Positions 1-7,569 are shown, numbered from the stretch's first letter. The stretch is DNA of 15,711 bases from an uncultured beta proteobacterium (GCA_903917505.1 CAIXAY010000109.1:1-15711), one strand, 5' to 3'. The notes: generated by a model from the letters alone, not told the origin. Numbers and translations are program-made.

Positions 1-228
1 ACTTCCAGTGCAGGCCGCTTCGAATTACGCTTCTGCGCCAATGCGCTTGACGTACACGATGAACACCGAGGGTCGATCGCCAGCTTCGCCAAATCGGGAA
101 TCCGGCGTCGCGGCCTCCGCTTTCTCGCCAATAGTGAAAAAGCGAGGACGCGCCGGAGATATTGCACTGACGCGCGAAGGCCGCTACAGTCGTGCGCTCA
201 TCACTGTACCGAAGAGAACGATTGCACC
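1..228. other. Window-edge non-coding stretch with a start-less minus-strand reading frame
   Basis: No gene is supported here. The minus strand holds an open stretch of 52 codons (183 down to the TAA at 27-25), bounded upstream by an in-frame TAG at 186-184. It has no ATG and no ribosome binding site. Its translation ends in ...VFIVYVKRIGAEA, which reads like real protein, so it could be the decayed 3' end of a lost gene. A plus-strand frame at 8-241 runs through the start of the next gene and looks like the antisense of the same stretch. I do not recognise either product. The stretch also carries the upstream region of the LOG-family gene. Confidence 0.3.
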
Positions 229-819
229 ATGGAGAAACTGACCAGCGTCTGTGTTTATTGCGGCTCGAGCCGGGGCAGGGTCGACGACTACGCCGCGGCC
301 GCGCAGGCCTTTGCGCGGGCCATGGTCGAGCGTGGCATCAGCCTCGTCTATGGCGGCGGCTGCGTGGGCATCATGGGCATCCTGGCCGACGAGGTGCTGC
401 GCCTCGGCGGCAAAGCGGTGGGCGTGATTCCCGAGTCGCTGGTGCGCAAGGAACTCGCGCACGCCAACCTGACCGAACTGCACGTGACGCCGTCGATGCA
501 TGCGCGCAAGACCTTGATGGCGGAACTGGCTGACGGCTTCGTCGCGCTGCCGGGCGGCATCGGCACGCTTGAAGAGATTTTCGAGGTGTGGACCTGGGCG
601 CAGCTCGGTTTCCACGGCAAGCCGTGCGGCCTGCTCAATGTGGCGGGTTACTACGACAGTTTGATCGGATTTCTCGATAACGCCGCGCATGAGGAATTCG
701 TGCGCGCGGATCAGCGCCAGATGCTCGTCGTCGAATCGGACCCGGCGGCCCTGCTCGAGCGCTTCGCGCGCTATACGCCGCCGGCTGTGCCGAAGTGGCT
801 GGGGCCGGGCAAGACCTGA
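229..819 (+). CDS. LOG-family protein (cytokinin riboside 5'-monophosphate phosphoribohydrolase-like)
   Basis: A 196-residue cytosolic protein of the TIGR00730/LOG (lysine decarboxylase-like Rossmann) family. Known members hydrolyse the N-glycosidic bond of nucleoside 5'-monophosphates, releasing a free base and ribose 5-phosphate; many bacterial ones act on AMP or cytokinin nucleotides. Seen: an N-terminal CVYCGSS strand, the glycine-rich YGGGCVGIMG at 41-50, an MHARK segment at 90-94, and the family signature PGGIGTLEE at 108-116, which carries the catalytic and phosphate-binding residues. Length is normal for the family. The ATG at 229 puts the Rossmann strand at the usual distance from the N-terminus; the upstream AAGAGA is only a weak ribosome site. 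The gene stands alone and converges on the carbonic anhydrase gene. The old name 'lysine decarboxylase' should not be used. The physiological substrate is not determined. Confidence 0.92.
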   Translation: MEKLTSVCVYCGSSRGRVDDYAAAAQAFARAMVERGISLVYGGGCVGIMGILADEVLRLGGKAVGVIPESLVRKELAHANLTELHVTPSMHARKTLMAELADGFVALPGGIGTLEEIFEVWTWAQLGFHGKPCGLLNVAGYYDSLIGFLDNAAHEEFVRADQRQMLVVESDPAALLERFARYTPPAVPKWLGPGKT

Positions 820-920
820 ACCACGATGCTGATTCCCGCCCTTCGGTGGCGAGGCTCGCGGTGTTGGTGCCGATGCGATTGCAATACTGTGGTGCGCGCC
901 AAGCAATCAACCGCGGATTA

Positions 921-938
921 CGGACACTTGTTGGTCCG
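921..938. terminator. Weak hairpin between convergent genes
   Basis: CGGAC (921-925) pairs with GTCCG (934-938) around an 8-base loop, in the 122-bp gap between the stops of the LOG-family gene and can. There is no T-run on either strand, so a factor-independent terminator is only a weak possibility. I see nothing else in the gap. Confidence 0.2.
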
Positions 939-941
939 CCG

Positions 942-1595
942 TCATTGGGCCGGCTGATTGGCCGCGAGCACCTTTAGATAGGCCTCGTTCAATTCGTCGC
1001 TGCTGCCCGCGCTCATCCCCAGATCGACCAGGCGGCCGTCGTCGAGCGCATAGATCCAGCCGTGCAGGGTCAAGTCGCGGCCGGCGCGCCAGGCCTCGCT
1101 GACCGGCGTGCTGCGCGCGACGTTGCGCACCTGCTCGATGACGTTGAGTTCGCACAGCTTGGCCCATTTCGCATCGATACCGGGCATGCTCTCGAGAAGC
1201 ACCGCGTGGCGCTCGCGCACATCCTCGATATGCCTGAGCCAGTTGTCGATGAGTCCGGTCGGCCGCCCGTCGAGCGCCGCGCGCACGCCGCCGCAGCCGT
1301 AATGGCCGCAGACGATCAGGTGCTCGACGCGCAGCACCTCGATCGCGTAATGCACGACCGAGAGGCAGTTGAGGTCGGTGTGCACGATGACGTTGGCAAT
1401 GTTCCGGTGCACGAACACTTCGCCCGGGTTCAAGCCGGTGATCTGGTTGGCCGGCACCCGGCTGTCGGAGCAGCCGATCCACATGTATTTCGGCGCCTGC
1501 AATTTGGCCAGGCGCTGGAAGTAATCGGGATCCTCCTGCAGCCGGCTCAGCGACCACAAGCGGTTCTGCTCGAACAGTTCAGACAGATGATGCAT
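942..1595 (-). CDS. can: Beta-class carbonic anhydrase
   Basis: A 217-residue cytosolic zinc enzyme that interconverts CO2 and bicarbonate. The beta-class zinc ligands are visible: Cys42 and Asp44 in CSDSRVPA (42-49), with Arg46 forming the Asp/Arg dyad, and His98 and Cys101 in HYGCGG (98-103). Length and motif spacing match the E. coli Can (YadF) type. The gene begins 9 bases after the ppc stop, and its GAGGAGGAGAA ribosome site overlaps that stop, so the two are almost certainly co-transcribed and probably translationally coupled. The pairing makes sense because PEP carboxylase uses bicarbonate, not CO2. No distal C-terminal extension or signal peptide is seen. The identification is firm. 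Confidence 0.97.
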   Translation of the reverse strand: MHHLSELFEQNRLWSLSRLQEDPDYFQRLAKLQAPKYMWIGCSDSRVPANQITGLNPGEVFVHRNIANVIVHTDLNCLSVVHYAIEVLRVEHLIVCGHYGCGGVRAALDGRPTGLIDNWLRHIEDVRERHAVLLESMPGIDAKWAKLCELNVIEQVRNVARSTPVSEAWRAGRDLTLHGWIYALDDGRLVDLGMSAGSSDELNEAYLKVLAANQPAQ

Positions 1596-1606
1596 TTCTC
1601 CTCCTC
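1596..1606 (-). promoter_or_regulatory. Strong can ribosome binding site overlapping the ppc stop codon
   Basis: On the minus strand GAGGAGGAGAA lies directly before the can ATG, and its first two bases belong to the ppc TGA (1607-1605). This is a near-ideal Shine-Dalgarno sequence. It supports the chosen can start and suggests that ribosomes finishing ppc re-initiate on can. Confidence 0.8.
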
Positions 1607-4376
1607 AGCCGCTGTTGCGCAGGCCGGCGGCAATACCGTTGATCGACAGATGAATGCCGTTGCGCACGCGCTCGTCGGTCTCGCCGGCGCGGTGGCGGCG
1701 CAGCAATTCGATCTGCAGGTGGTTGAGCGGATCCATGTAGGGGAAGCGGTTGCGGATCGAGCGGCGCAGCAGCGGATTGTCGGCGAGCAGTTCGTCCTGC
1801 TGCTTGATCGCCAGCAGATGCTTGCGCGTCAGTTCGAATTCGCCGGCGATGCGCGCGAAGATGGCGTCGCGCAAGGCCGGGTCGCGCACCAGTTCGGAAT
1901 AGCGCGAAGCGATCGCCAGGTCGGCCTTGGCCAGCACCATGTCCATGGTGGACAGCAGGGTACGGAAGAAGGGCCAGCTGACGACCATGCGGTGCAGCAC
2001 GGCGAGGCCCTCGGGCTCTTCCTTGAGCCAGCCGTCGACGGCCGAACCAAAGCCGTACCAGCCGGGCAGCATCAGCCGGCACTGCGCCCAGCTGAAGACC
2101 CAGGGGATGGCGCGCAGGTCCTCGATGCGTTCCGAAGGCTTGCGTGACGCCGGGCGGCTGCCGATGTTGAGGCCGGCGATTTCGGCGATCGGCGTCGATT
2201 CGCGGAAATAGCGGTTGAAGCCTTCGGTCTCATAGACCAGCCCGCGATAGGCCGCGAACGCCAGCGCCGAGAGGCGGTCGAGGATGGCGCGGAAAGCCTG
2301 CGGCTCGGTTTCGTTTTCGAGGTCGAGCAGGGTCGCTTCGAGCGTCGCCGCGGCCAGGGTTTCGAGATTGCGGCGTCCGACTTCGGGATTCGAATATTTC
2401 GACGCGATGACTTCGCCCTGCTCGGTGATGCGGATCTGCCCCGAGACGGCGCCCGCCGGCTGCGCGAGGATGGCGTGATAACTCGGCCCGCCGCCGCGCC
2501 CGACCGAGCCGCCGCGCCCGTGGAACAGGCGCAGGCGCACGCCGGCGTCGGCGAAGACCTGCGCCAGTTCGACTTCGGCCTTGTACAGTTCCCAGCCCGA
2601 GGTCAGGAAACCGCCGTCCTTGTTGCTGTCCGAATAGCCGAGCATGACCTCGTGCTCGTCGGCGCGCGCGGCCGTCAGCGCGTGGTAGGCGGGCAGCGCA
2701 AAGAGGCGCCGCATGATCGCCGGACCATGGCGCAGGTCGGCGATGGTCTCGAACAGCGGGATGATGTTGAGCGCCAGCTTGGGCGCCACGCCGGCCGCCG
2801 CAGCCGGGATCAGCAAGCCGGCTTCCTTGAGCAGCAGGGCCAGTTCGAGCAGGTCCGAGGCGCCGTCGGTTTTCGAGATGATGGCGTTGGGCAGCGCGGC
2901 GCTGCCGTAGCGGGCGTGCAGTTCGCGCGCCGCGAAGAAGATCGCCAGTTCGCCGCGCGTCTCGTCGCTGTACTCGAGATGCGGCGAATAGAGCGGGCGC
3001 GGGCCGGCGATCTCGTCGGCGAGCAGGGCGACGCGCGCGTCTTCGTCGAGTTCGGCGTAAGCGCCGGTGCGACCGGCGCGCGCCAGCAGCTCGCCGACCG
3101 TGCGTTCGTGCACATCGGAATTCTGGCGCAGATCGATAGGCGCCAAGTGGAAGCCGAAGAGCTGCACGGCGCGCAGCAGGCGGCGCAGCCGGCCGCCGGC
3201 GATCAGCGCCGCGCCGTGCGCCAGCAGCGAGCCGGAGAGCACTTCAAGGTCGGCCTGCAAATCCGCCGCCGCGGCGTAGGGCTGCGCTTCACCCAGGGCG
3301 TGGCGCATGGCTTCATGCTGGTCGAGCGCCTTGGCCGTCGCCACCAGGCGCGCGTAAATGCCGGTCAGCGCGCGCCGGTAGGGTTCGTCGGCGCGCTGTG
3401 GCGAGCGGTCCGGCGAACGCTCGGCGAGCGAGGCCAGCTCGGGCGTCACGGCGAGCAGCAAATTCGACAGCGGCAATTCGCCGCCGAGCGCATGGATCTC
3501 GCCGAGGTAATAGTCGAGCACCGCCGTCGATTGCAGGCGCAGCGCCGTTCTCAGGATGTCGGCGGTGACGTAGGGATTGCCGTCGCGGTCGCCGCCTATC
3601 CAGCTGCCGATGCGGAAGAAAGGCGGCAGCTGCCAGTCGTCGCCGGGGAAGCGCTGTTTCAAAAGATCCTGCAACTGGCCGTACAGGCGCGGCAGTTCGG
3701 CGAAGAAGGTGTCGTCGAAAAAACTGATGCCGTTCTTGATTTCGTCGACGACGGCCAGGCGGGTGGGCCGCACCATGCGCGTACGCCAGAGGGTCAGCAC
3801 GGCGCGCCGCAACGCGATGTCGCTGTCATCCTCCTCCTCGGGCGTGAACTGCAGGCGGTCGCGGCGGTCGAGCAGGCCGGCGATCGCGCGCTGGCACTGC
3901 AGGATGCTCTTGCGCGAGACTTCGGTGGGATGGGCGGTGAGCACCGGCGAGACCAGCGCCAGGCCGAAGAAAGCGCGCAGCTCCACCGCCCCGACGCCGG
4001 CGTCCTTGATCCGGTCGAGCGCGTGCTGCAGGCTGCTTTCGCGCGGCAACGAGCGCATCCGGTCGTGGGCGCGCCGGCGGCGGACATGGTGCTCGTCCTC
4101 GGCGATGTTCGCCAGGTGCAGGAAGTAGCTGAAAGCCCGCACCACCGAGATCATCACGTCGCGCGGCAGCCCGTTGAGGATCGCGGCGAGCTCGGCGCGC
4201 GCCGAGTCGTCGCGCTCCCGGCCCCGATTCTGGTTCAGTTGAACCGAAGTCTGGCGGATGCGCTCGATGACGGCGAAGACCGCGTCGCCCTCCTGTTCGC
4301 GCACGGTATCGCCGAGCAGGCGGCCGAGCAGGCGGATGTCCTCGCGCAGCGGTAAATCCTTGTCGTCTGTTGGCAT
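1605..4376 (-). CDS. ppc: Phosphoenolpyruvate carboxylase
   Basis: A 923-residue cytosolic enzyme that carboxylates PEP with bicarbonate to oxaloacetate and phosphate, the anaplerotic feed to the TCA cycle. Seen in order: LTAHPTE at 146-152, with the catalytic His149; GGDRDGNP at 261-268; YSDSNKDGG at 581-589; the glycine/arginine loop [13 protein letters not shown] at 618-630, which binds PEP and closes over the active site; SRPASRKP further on; and the C-terminus [10 protein letters not shown], close to the usual NTG end that reaches into the active site. Length fits the bacterial family (about 880-970). The start at 4376 gives the normal N-terminus ([16 protein letters not shown]), though its ribosome site (CCGGAAC before ATG) is poor. 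The gene is intact and heads an operon with can. Long frames on the opposite strand are GC-rich shadows. Confidence 0.98.
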   Translation of the reverse strand: MPTDDKDLPLREDIRLLGRLLGDTVREQEGDAVFAVIERIRQTSVQLNQNRGRERDDSARAELAAILNGLPRDVMISVVRAFSYFLHLANIAEDEHHVRRRRAHDRMRSLPRESSLQHALDRIKDAGVGAVELRAFFGLALVSPVLTAHPTEVSRKSILQCQRAIAGLLDRRDRLQFTPEEEDDSDIALRRAVLTLWRTRMVRPTRLAVVDEIKNGISFFDDTFFAELPRLYGQLQDLLKQRFPGDDWQLPPFFRIGSWIGGDRDGNPYVTADILRTALRLQSTAVLDYYLGEIHALGGELPLSNLLLAVTPELASLAERSPDRSPQRADEPYRRALTGIYARLVATAKALDQHEAMRHALGEAQPYAAAADLQADLEVLSGSLLAHGAALIAGGRLRRLLRAVQLFGFHLAPIDLRQNSDVHERTVGELLARAGRTGAYAELDEDARVALLADEIAGPRPLYSPHLEYSDETRGELAIFFAARELHARYGSAALPNAIISKTDGASDLLELALLLKEAGLLIPAAAAGVAPKLALNIIPLFETIADLRHGPAIMRRLFALPAYHALTAARADEHEVMLGYSDSNKDGGFLTSGWELYKAEVELAQVFADAGVRLRLFHGRGGSVGRGGGPSYHAILAQPAGAVSGQIRITEQGEVIASKYSNPEVGRRNLETLAAATLEATLLDLENETEPQAFRAILDRLSALAFAAYRGLVYETEGFNRYFRESTPIAEIAGLNIGSRPASRKPSERIEDLRAIPWVFSWAQCRLMLPGWYGFGSAVDGWLKEEPEGLAVLHRMVVSWPFFRTLLSTMDMVLAKADLAIASRYSELVRDPALRDAIFARIAGEFELTRKHLLAIKQQDELLADNPLLRRSIRNRFPYMDPLNHLQIELLRRHRAGETDERVRNGIHLSINGIAAGLRNSG

Positions 4377-4412
4377 CGTTCCGGTCCGAAGTTAGAAACA
4401 ATCGATGGTGCC

Positions 4413-4440
4413 AAGATACCAGACTTCGCGAAAAAACCAA
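4413..4440 (-). promoter_or_regulatory. Candidate sigma-70 promoter for ppc-can
   Basis: On the minus strand TTGGTT (4440-4435) and TATCTT (4418-4413) are separated by 16 bases, followed by about 35 bases to the ppc ATG. The -10 matches TATAAT at 4 of 6 positions and the -35 matches TTGACA at 3 of 6. It is the best candidate in the gap, and it is a prediction only. Confidence 0.4.
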
Positions 4441-4455
4441 CAGACGAGGCGCGCG

Positions 4456-4469
4456 GGCGACATGTCGCC
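4456..4469. promoter_or_regulatory. Perfect 14-bp palindrome GGCGACATGTCGCC, possible operator
   Basis: The site lies in the 187-bp gap between the divergent ppc and thiamine-binding-protein genes, about 15 bases upstream of the candidate ppc -35 box. Perfect 14-bp symmetry is the form expected for a dimeric repressor or activator site. I do not recognise it as a known operator. Confidence 0.35.
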
Positions 4470-4563
4470 TGTTCGCTCGAAACCGGTCGCCATCGGCGTG
4501 CGCGAACTGCGTGTATCATCATTGAATTAGCGCCCTGAAATTCAGTCTTCTCAAGGAAGAAAA

Positions 4564-4872
4564 ATGGTATTGCTCGAATTCGCCATGACCCCATCGGTCA
4601 AAGAGGAAAGCAAGAGTCGCCATGTGGCGCGCATCATCGATATCATCGACAGGAGCGGATTGCCCTATCAGCTGACGCCGATGGGAACGATCATCGAAGG
4701 TGAATGGGCCGAGGTCATGGCCGTTGTAACGGCCTGTTTCAGAGCGCTCGAAGTCGATTTCCCGCGCATCAATTCGCAAATCAAGATCGACTATCGAGCC
4801 GGTGCCGGCGGCCGCATCAAGTCCAAGGTCGAGACGGTCGAAGCCCTCCTGGGCCGCAAGCTTTCGACTTAG
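4564..4872 (+). CDS. MTH1187-family thiamine-binding protein
   Basis: A 102-residue soluble protein of the MTH1187/DUF77 thiamine-binding family (ferredoxin-like fold). Family members bind thiamine or its precursors, but their cellular role is poorly defined. Seen: the typical opening MVLLEFAMTP, the central LTPMGTIIEGEW segment (37-48), and the C-terminal arginine/lysine region ending in KVETVEALLGRKL, all in family order and at normal length. AAGGAAG lies 5 bases before the ATG and decides the start. It is divergent from ppc and is followed 21 bases later by the LysR gene on the same strand, so the two may be co-transcribed. It is notable that a thiamine binder sits just upstream of genes for three polypeptides that use thiamine diphosphate. 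A supporting role, such as buffering cofactor or sensing thiamine, is an inference. Confidence 0.85.
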   Translation: MVLLEFAMTPSVKEESKSRHVARIIDIIDRSGLPYQLTPMGTIIEGEWAEVMAVVTACFRALEVDFPRINSQIKIDYRAGAGGRIKSKVETVEALLGRKLST

Positions 4873-4893
4873 TGCGCCAGCGCGGTGAATTGA

Positions 4894-5787
4894 ATGACCT
4901 TACAGCAATTGAAATGCTTGTGCGTCATGGCTGAAGTGCTTCACTACACCAAGGCGGCAAATCAGCTCTACATCTCGCAGCCCAGCCTGAGCTATGCGAT
5001 TTCCGAGCTGGAAAAGGAACTGGGCGTACCGCTCTTCGAGCGCAAGGGAAACCGCACCTGCATGACCCGCTATGGCGAAAGTTTCTTGCCGTATGTGAAA
5101 CAAATCTTCGCGACCCTGGACGAAGCGACCGCCCATTTGTACGAGATGCTCGACGCTTCCACCGGAAAAATCAATCTCGGCTACATCTTCAGCATCAGCT
5201 TCGATTTCGTTCCGCGAATACTCGAAGTCTTCTACAGCGATCAAGGCAACAGCAGGATCACTTTCGAGTTCTTTCAAGGCCTGCACTCGGTGCTGATCGA
5301 GAAACTCAAATCGGGCAGCCTCGACCTGCTGCTCTCGGCCAATCCCAAGGACAAGACCATCGAGAGCGTTCCCGTGTACCAGCAGGAACTTTTCGTCGTC
5401 GTTCCCGAGGATCATCGCCTGGCGAAGAAGAAATCCGTGTCGCTTGCCGATGTGAAGAATGAACCGCTGGTCACGCTGGGCAGAACCAGCAACATCCGCA
5501 CGCATCTGGTCAGCTGCTTCGAAAAAATCGGCGCCAAGCCGATCATTGCCGGCGAGGTGGCCGAGTGCATCGGCATGTCGGCCCTGGTCAGGGCCAAAGT
5601 GGGCATCGCCATAACGCCCTTGTCGCCGGCTTTCGAAGGGGGAAACCTCAAGGTTCTGCATTTCTGTGAAGAAGAGCGCGACACCATGCAACGCAAGATC
5701 TATCTGCTCTGGCTCAAAGACCGCCAACTCGAGCCTTCGGTCAAGCGCTTCAGGGATTTCATGGTCGCGCAGTCGATTCAGTCCTGA
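4894..5787 (+). CDS. LysR-family transcriptional regulator
   Basis: A 297-residue DNA-binding regulator. The N-terminal winged helix-turn-helix is clear: MTLQQLKCLCVMAE opens the first helix, and YTKAANQLYISQPSLSYAIS (18-37) is the HTH, followed by LEKELGVPLFER. A linker helix and the two-lobed effector-binding domain (about residues 90-290) follow. The ribosome site is weak (GGTGAAT), so translation may depend on coupling to the preceding thiamine-binding-protein gene. The regulator lies 208 bases upstream of the racemase-like gene on the same strand rather than divergently. The LysR-type inverted repeats at 5902-5940 make that operon its likely target. The inducer is not known; in this family it is often the pathway substrate or an intermediate. 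The closest LysR subfamily cannot be named by eye. Confidence 0.93.
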   Translation: MTLQQLKCLCVMAEVLHYTKAANQLYISQPSLSYAISELEKELGVPLFERKGNRTCMTRYGESFLPYVKQIFATLDEATAHLYEMLDASTGKINLGYIFSISFDFVPRILEVFYSDQGNSRITFEFFQGLHSVLIEKLKSGSLDLLLSANPKDKTIESVPVYQQELFVVVPEDHRLAKKKSVSLADVKNEPLVTLGRTSNIRTHLVSCFEKIGAKPIIAGEVAECIGMSALVRAKVGIAITPLSPAFEGGNLKVLHFCEEERDTMQRKIYLLWLKDRQLEPSVKRFRDFMVAQSIQS

Positions 5788-5797
5788 GCCCTCCATC

Positions 5798-5867
5798 GTC
5801 ATTCCGGCGAAAGCCGGAACCCATTAGGCCTAAACACTGGACACCGGGCTCTGCACTCCCTGCGGTC
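5798..5867 (+). repeat. Dispersed ~70-bp repeat, copy 1, with perfect GAAA-loop hairpin
   Basis: The repeat begins 10 bases after the LysR stop. TTCCGGC (5802-5808), GAAA (5809-5812) and GCCGGAA (5813-5819) form a perfect 7-bp stem capped by a GNRA-type tetraloop. The whole stretch aligns without gaps to the minus strand of 14525-14594, at 61 of 70 identical positions by hand count. It may also act as a hairpin terminator for the LysR gene, although no T-run follows. Confidence 0.8.
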
Positions 5868-5880
5868 GCTTTCGCCTGTG

Positions 5881-5895
5881 TGACGGCTGCCGTCA
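5881..5895 (+). terminator. Possible hairpin after the LysR gene
   Basis: TGACGG (5881-5886) pairs with CCGTCA (5890-5895) across a 3-base loop. No T-run follows. With the hairpin of the dispersed repeat just upstream, it could limit read-through from the LysR gene into the next operon. Confidence 0.25.
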
Positions 5896-5901
5896 TCGCT
5901 C

Positions 5902-5963
5902 ATAGAGCGCGTCTATAGGCGAATAGAAATTCGGTATTTCATTTCTCCCGCGCACGCTTCTAA
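5902..5963 (+). promoter_or_regulatory. Predicted LysR-type operator pair and promoter of the racemase/transketolase operon
   Basis: Two perfect inverted repeats lie 24 bases apart centre to centre. ATAGA-N5-TCTAT (5902-5916) contains the LysR T-N11-A motif in the form ATAG-N7-CTAT, and GAAAT-N5-ATTTC spans 5926-5940. A plausible -10 box, TTCTAA, lies at 5958-5963. That would put transcription start near 5970, the first site near -61 and the second over the -35 region. This is the classic arrangement of a recognition site plus an activation site for a LysR activator. There is no good -35 hexamer, which fits an activator-dependent promoter. The symmetry is observed; the function is inferred. 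Confidence 0.55.
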
Positions 5964-5995
5964 GCTGAGCGCAACGAATCGAAGGGAGATTTCTC

Positions 5996-6700
5996 ATGGA
6001 ATACAAGAAACGCATCGTCGTACTGCAGACCAGCTTTGCCAAGCGCGAAGACACGATCGCGTATCTCGAAAAGCATTTGCCCGGGGTCTCGATCGACTTC
6101 ATCACCGACAGCTCGCTATTGCCGGAAATACGCCAGGCCGGAAAACCCACCCAGTCGGTCATTCAGCGCATGACGCTCTATGCCCTGGCGGCGCAATCGA
6201 TGGGCGCCGATCTGATCCTCAACTCCTGCTCGACGGTGGGCGAGGTTGCCGACATCTATGCGCAGGTCGTATCGGTGCCGGTGATCAAGATCGACGACGC
6301 GATGGCCAGAGAGGCCGCCAGGCTCGGCGACAACATCGCGCTGATCGCCACGCTGCCGACCACCATCGCCCCGAGCCGGCGGGCCATTGCCCGCTATGGG
6401 AAGGCGCTCGGGCACGACATCAAGTTCACCGAATTCGTCGACCAGCCCGCCTGGGAAGCGCTCGCCGCCGGGGACAGCAAGCGGCACAACGAGATCCTGA
6501 TCGAGAGCATCCGCAAACTCGACGGACAGGGCTTCGACGCGATCGTCATGGCGCAGGTCAGCATGCGGGCGCTGCTGCCCGAGCTGACCGGCACGAAGAC
6601 GCCGGTGCTATGCAGTTTCTATACCGGCCTCGACGCCGTTATCGAGAAGGTGAAGACGATGTGCGCCGCGGAGCTGGAATCGGCATTGGTGAATCGTTGA
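5996..6700 (+). CDS. Asp/Glu racemase-superfamily protein lacking the usual second cysteine
   Basis: A 234-residue soluble protein of the Asp/Glu/hydantoin racemase superfamily, which includes racemases, maleate isomerases and arylmalonate decarboxylases that act on the carbon next to a carboxylate. Seen: an N-terminal VVLQTSF strand, the first-half catalytic region LILNSCSTVGEV with Cys78, and the pseudo-symmetric second-half region at 183-190 (IVMAQVSM). Two-base racemases carry a second Cys there; here it is Gln/Val/Ser, and the nearest cysteine is Cys206 in VLCSF. Classical two-cysteine racemisation is therefore doubtful, and an isomerase, lyase or decarboxylase role is possible. GAAGGGAG about 8 bases before the ATG supports the start. 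It is the first gene of an apparent operon with the split transketolase, 29 bases away. The substrate is unknown. Confidence 0.82.
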   Translation: MEYKKRIVVLQTSFAKREDTIAYLEKHLPGVSIDFITDSSLLPEIRQAGKPTQSVIQRMTLYALAAQSMGADLILNSCSTVGEVADIYAQVVSVPVIKIDDAMAREAARLGDNIALIATLPTTIAPSRRAIARYGKALGHDIKFTEFVDQPAWEALAAGDSKRHNEILIESIRKLDGQGFDAIVMAQVSMRALLPELTGTKTPVLCSFYTGLDAVIEKVKTMCAAELESALVNR

Positions 6701-6729
6701 TTGATTTGCCATCCATTCAAAAGGAAAAC

Positions 6730-7569
6730 ATGATGGAAGATTTTAAGAAACTCGATGTGCCCGCGTTGAAAAGCATGGCCCGCACCATCCGCACGGATAT
6801 CGTGAAGATGGTTCATGCGGCCGGTTCCGGGCATCCCGGCGGCAGCCTGTCGGCCGCCGACATCGCCACGGCGCTGTATTTCAACGTGATGAACATCAGG
6901 CCCGAGCAGCCGCAATGGGAGGACCGGGATCGCTTCGTTCTCTCGAAAGGGCACTGCTGTCCGGTACTCTACGCCTGCCTCGGCCGCCGCGGCTACTTCG
7001 ACGTCGCGGAACTCGACACGCTGCGTAAATTCGGCAGCAAGCTGCAAGGCCATCCGGACATGCACAAATGCCCCGGCGTCGAAATCAGCGCCGGCACGCT
7101 GGGCAACGGCCTCGGCGTCGCGGTGGGCATGGCCATCGCCGGCAAGGTGCAGCACAAGGCGCACAAGATCTTCGTGCTGCTCGGCGACGGCGAGTGCCAG
7201 GAAGGATCGGTCTGGGAAGCGGCGATGTGCGGCGCCCACCATCAGCTTGCCAATCTCATCGCCATTGTCGACGTCAATCGCCTGCAGATCCTCGGCACGA
7301 CCGCGCAGATCATGAATGTCGCGCCGCTCGCCGACAAATGGCGCTCGTTCGGTTGGAAGGTTCTCGAGATCGACGGTCACGACATGGACCAGGTTCTGGC
7401 CACGCTCAACGATGCAAAAAGCATGGAAGGGCCGGTGGCGATCCTGGCGGCGACGGTCAAGGGCAAGGGCATTTCTTTCATGGAGGACGTCGTCAAGTGG
7501 CACGGCGCGGCGCCCAGTGACAAGGAGCTCGAACTCGCAATCAAAGAGATAGAAGGAGCGACGGCATAA
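6730..7569 (+). CDS. Transketolase, N-terminal (ThDP-pyrophosphate-binding) subunit
   Basis: A 279-residue cytosolic half-transketolase. It binds the diphosphate and Mg2+ of thiamine diphosphate and pairs with the next gene's product to transfer two-carbon ketol units. Seen: GHPGGSLSAAD at 34-44, DRFVLSKGH at 67-75, GTLGNGLG at 122-129, and the ThDP motif GDGE (152-155) reaching Asn183 in VDVNRLQ. The length fits N subunits of split transketolases; full-length enzymes have about 650 residues. AAAGGAAAAC lies just before the ATG at 6730. The frame is open further upstream to 6610, but that overlaps the racemase-like gene and has no ribosome site. The stop overlaps the next gene's ATG (TAATG), so translation is coupled. 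Split transketolases serve sugar, sulfosugar and apiose pathways as well as the pentose phosphate route, so the substrate is open. Confidence 0.93.
   Translation: MMEDFKKLDVPALKSMARTIRTDIVKMVHAAGSGHPGGSLSAADIATALYFNVMNIRPEQPQWEDRDRFVLSKGHCCPVLYACLGRRGYFDVAELDTLRKFGSKLQGHPDMHKCPGVEISAGTLGNGLGVAVGMAIAGKVQHKAHKIFVLLGDGECQEGSVWEAAMCGAHHQLANLIAIVDVNRLQILGTTAQIMNVAPLADKWRSFGWKVLEIDGHDMDQVLATLNDAKSMEGPVAILAATVKGKGISFMEDVVKWHGAAPSDKELELAIKEIEGATA

Noticed and set aside
1062..2147. 361-codon open frame on the plus strand
   Set aside because: It crosses the can/ppc junction antisense and shows no domain; both genes beneath it are firm.
2475..4355. 626-codon open frame on the plus strand
   Set aside because: It lies wholly antisense to ppc, whose motifs are complete. 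Its translation is low-complexity and rich in Arg, Gln, Gly and Ala, as expected of a GC-rich shadow frame.
5868..5995. TPP riboswitch (THI-box) upstream of the ThDP cassette
   Set aside because: I looked for the conserved CTGAGA and ACCTGATCTGG-type blocks here and at 4377-4563 and found neither; CTGAGC at 5965-5970 is an isolated partial match.
6610..6729. Upstream extension of the transketolase N subunit by 40 codons
   Set aside because: It overlaps the racemase-like gene and has no ribosome site; AAGGAAAAC precedes the ATG at 6730.
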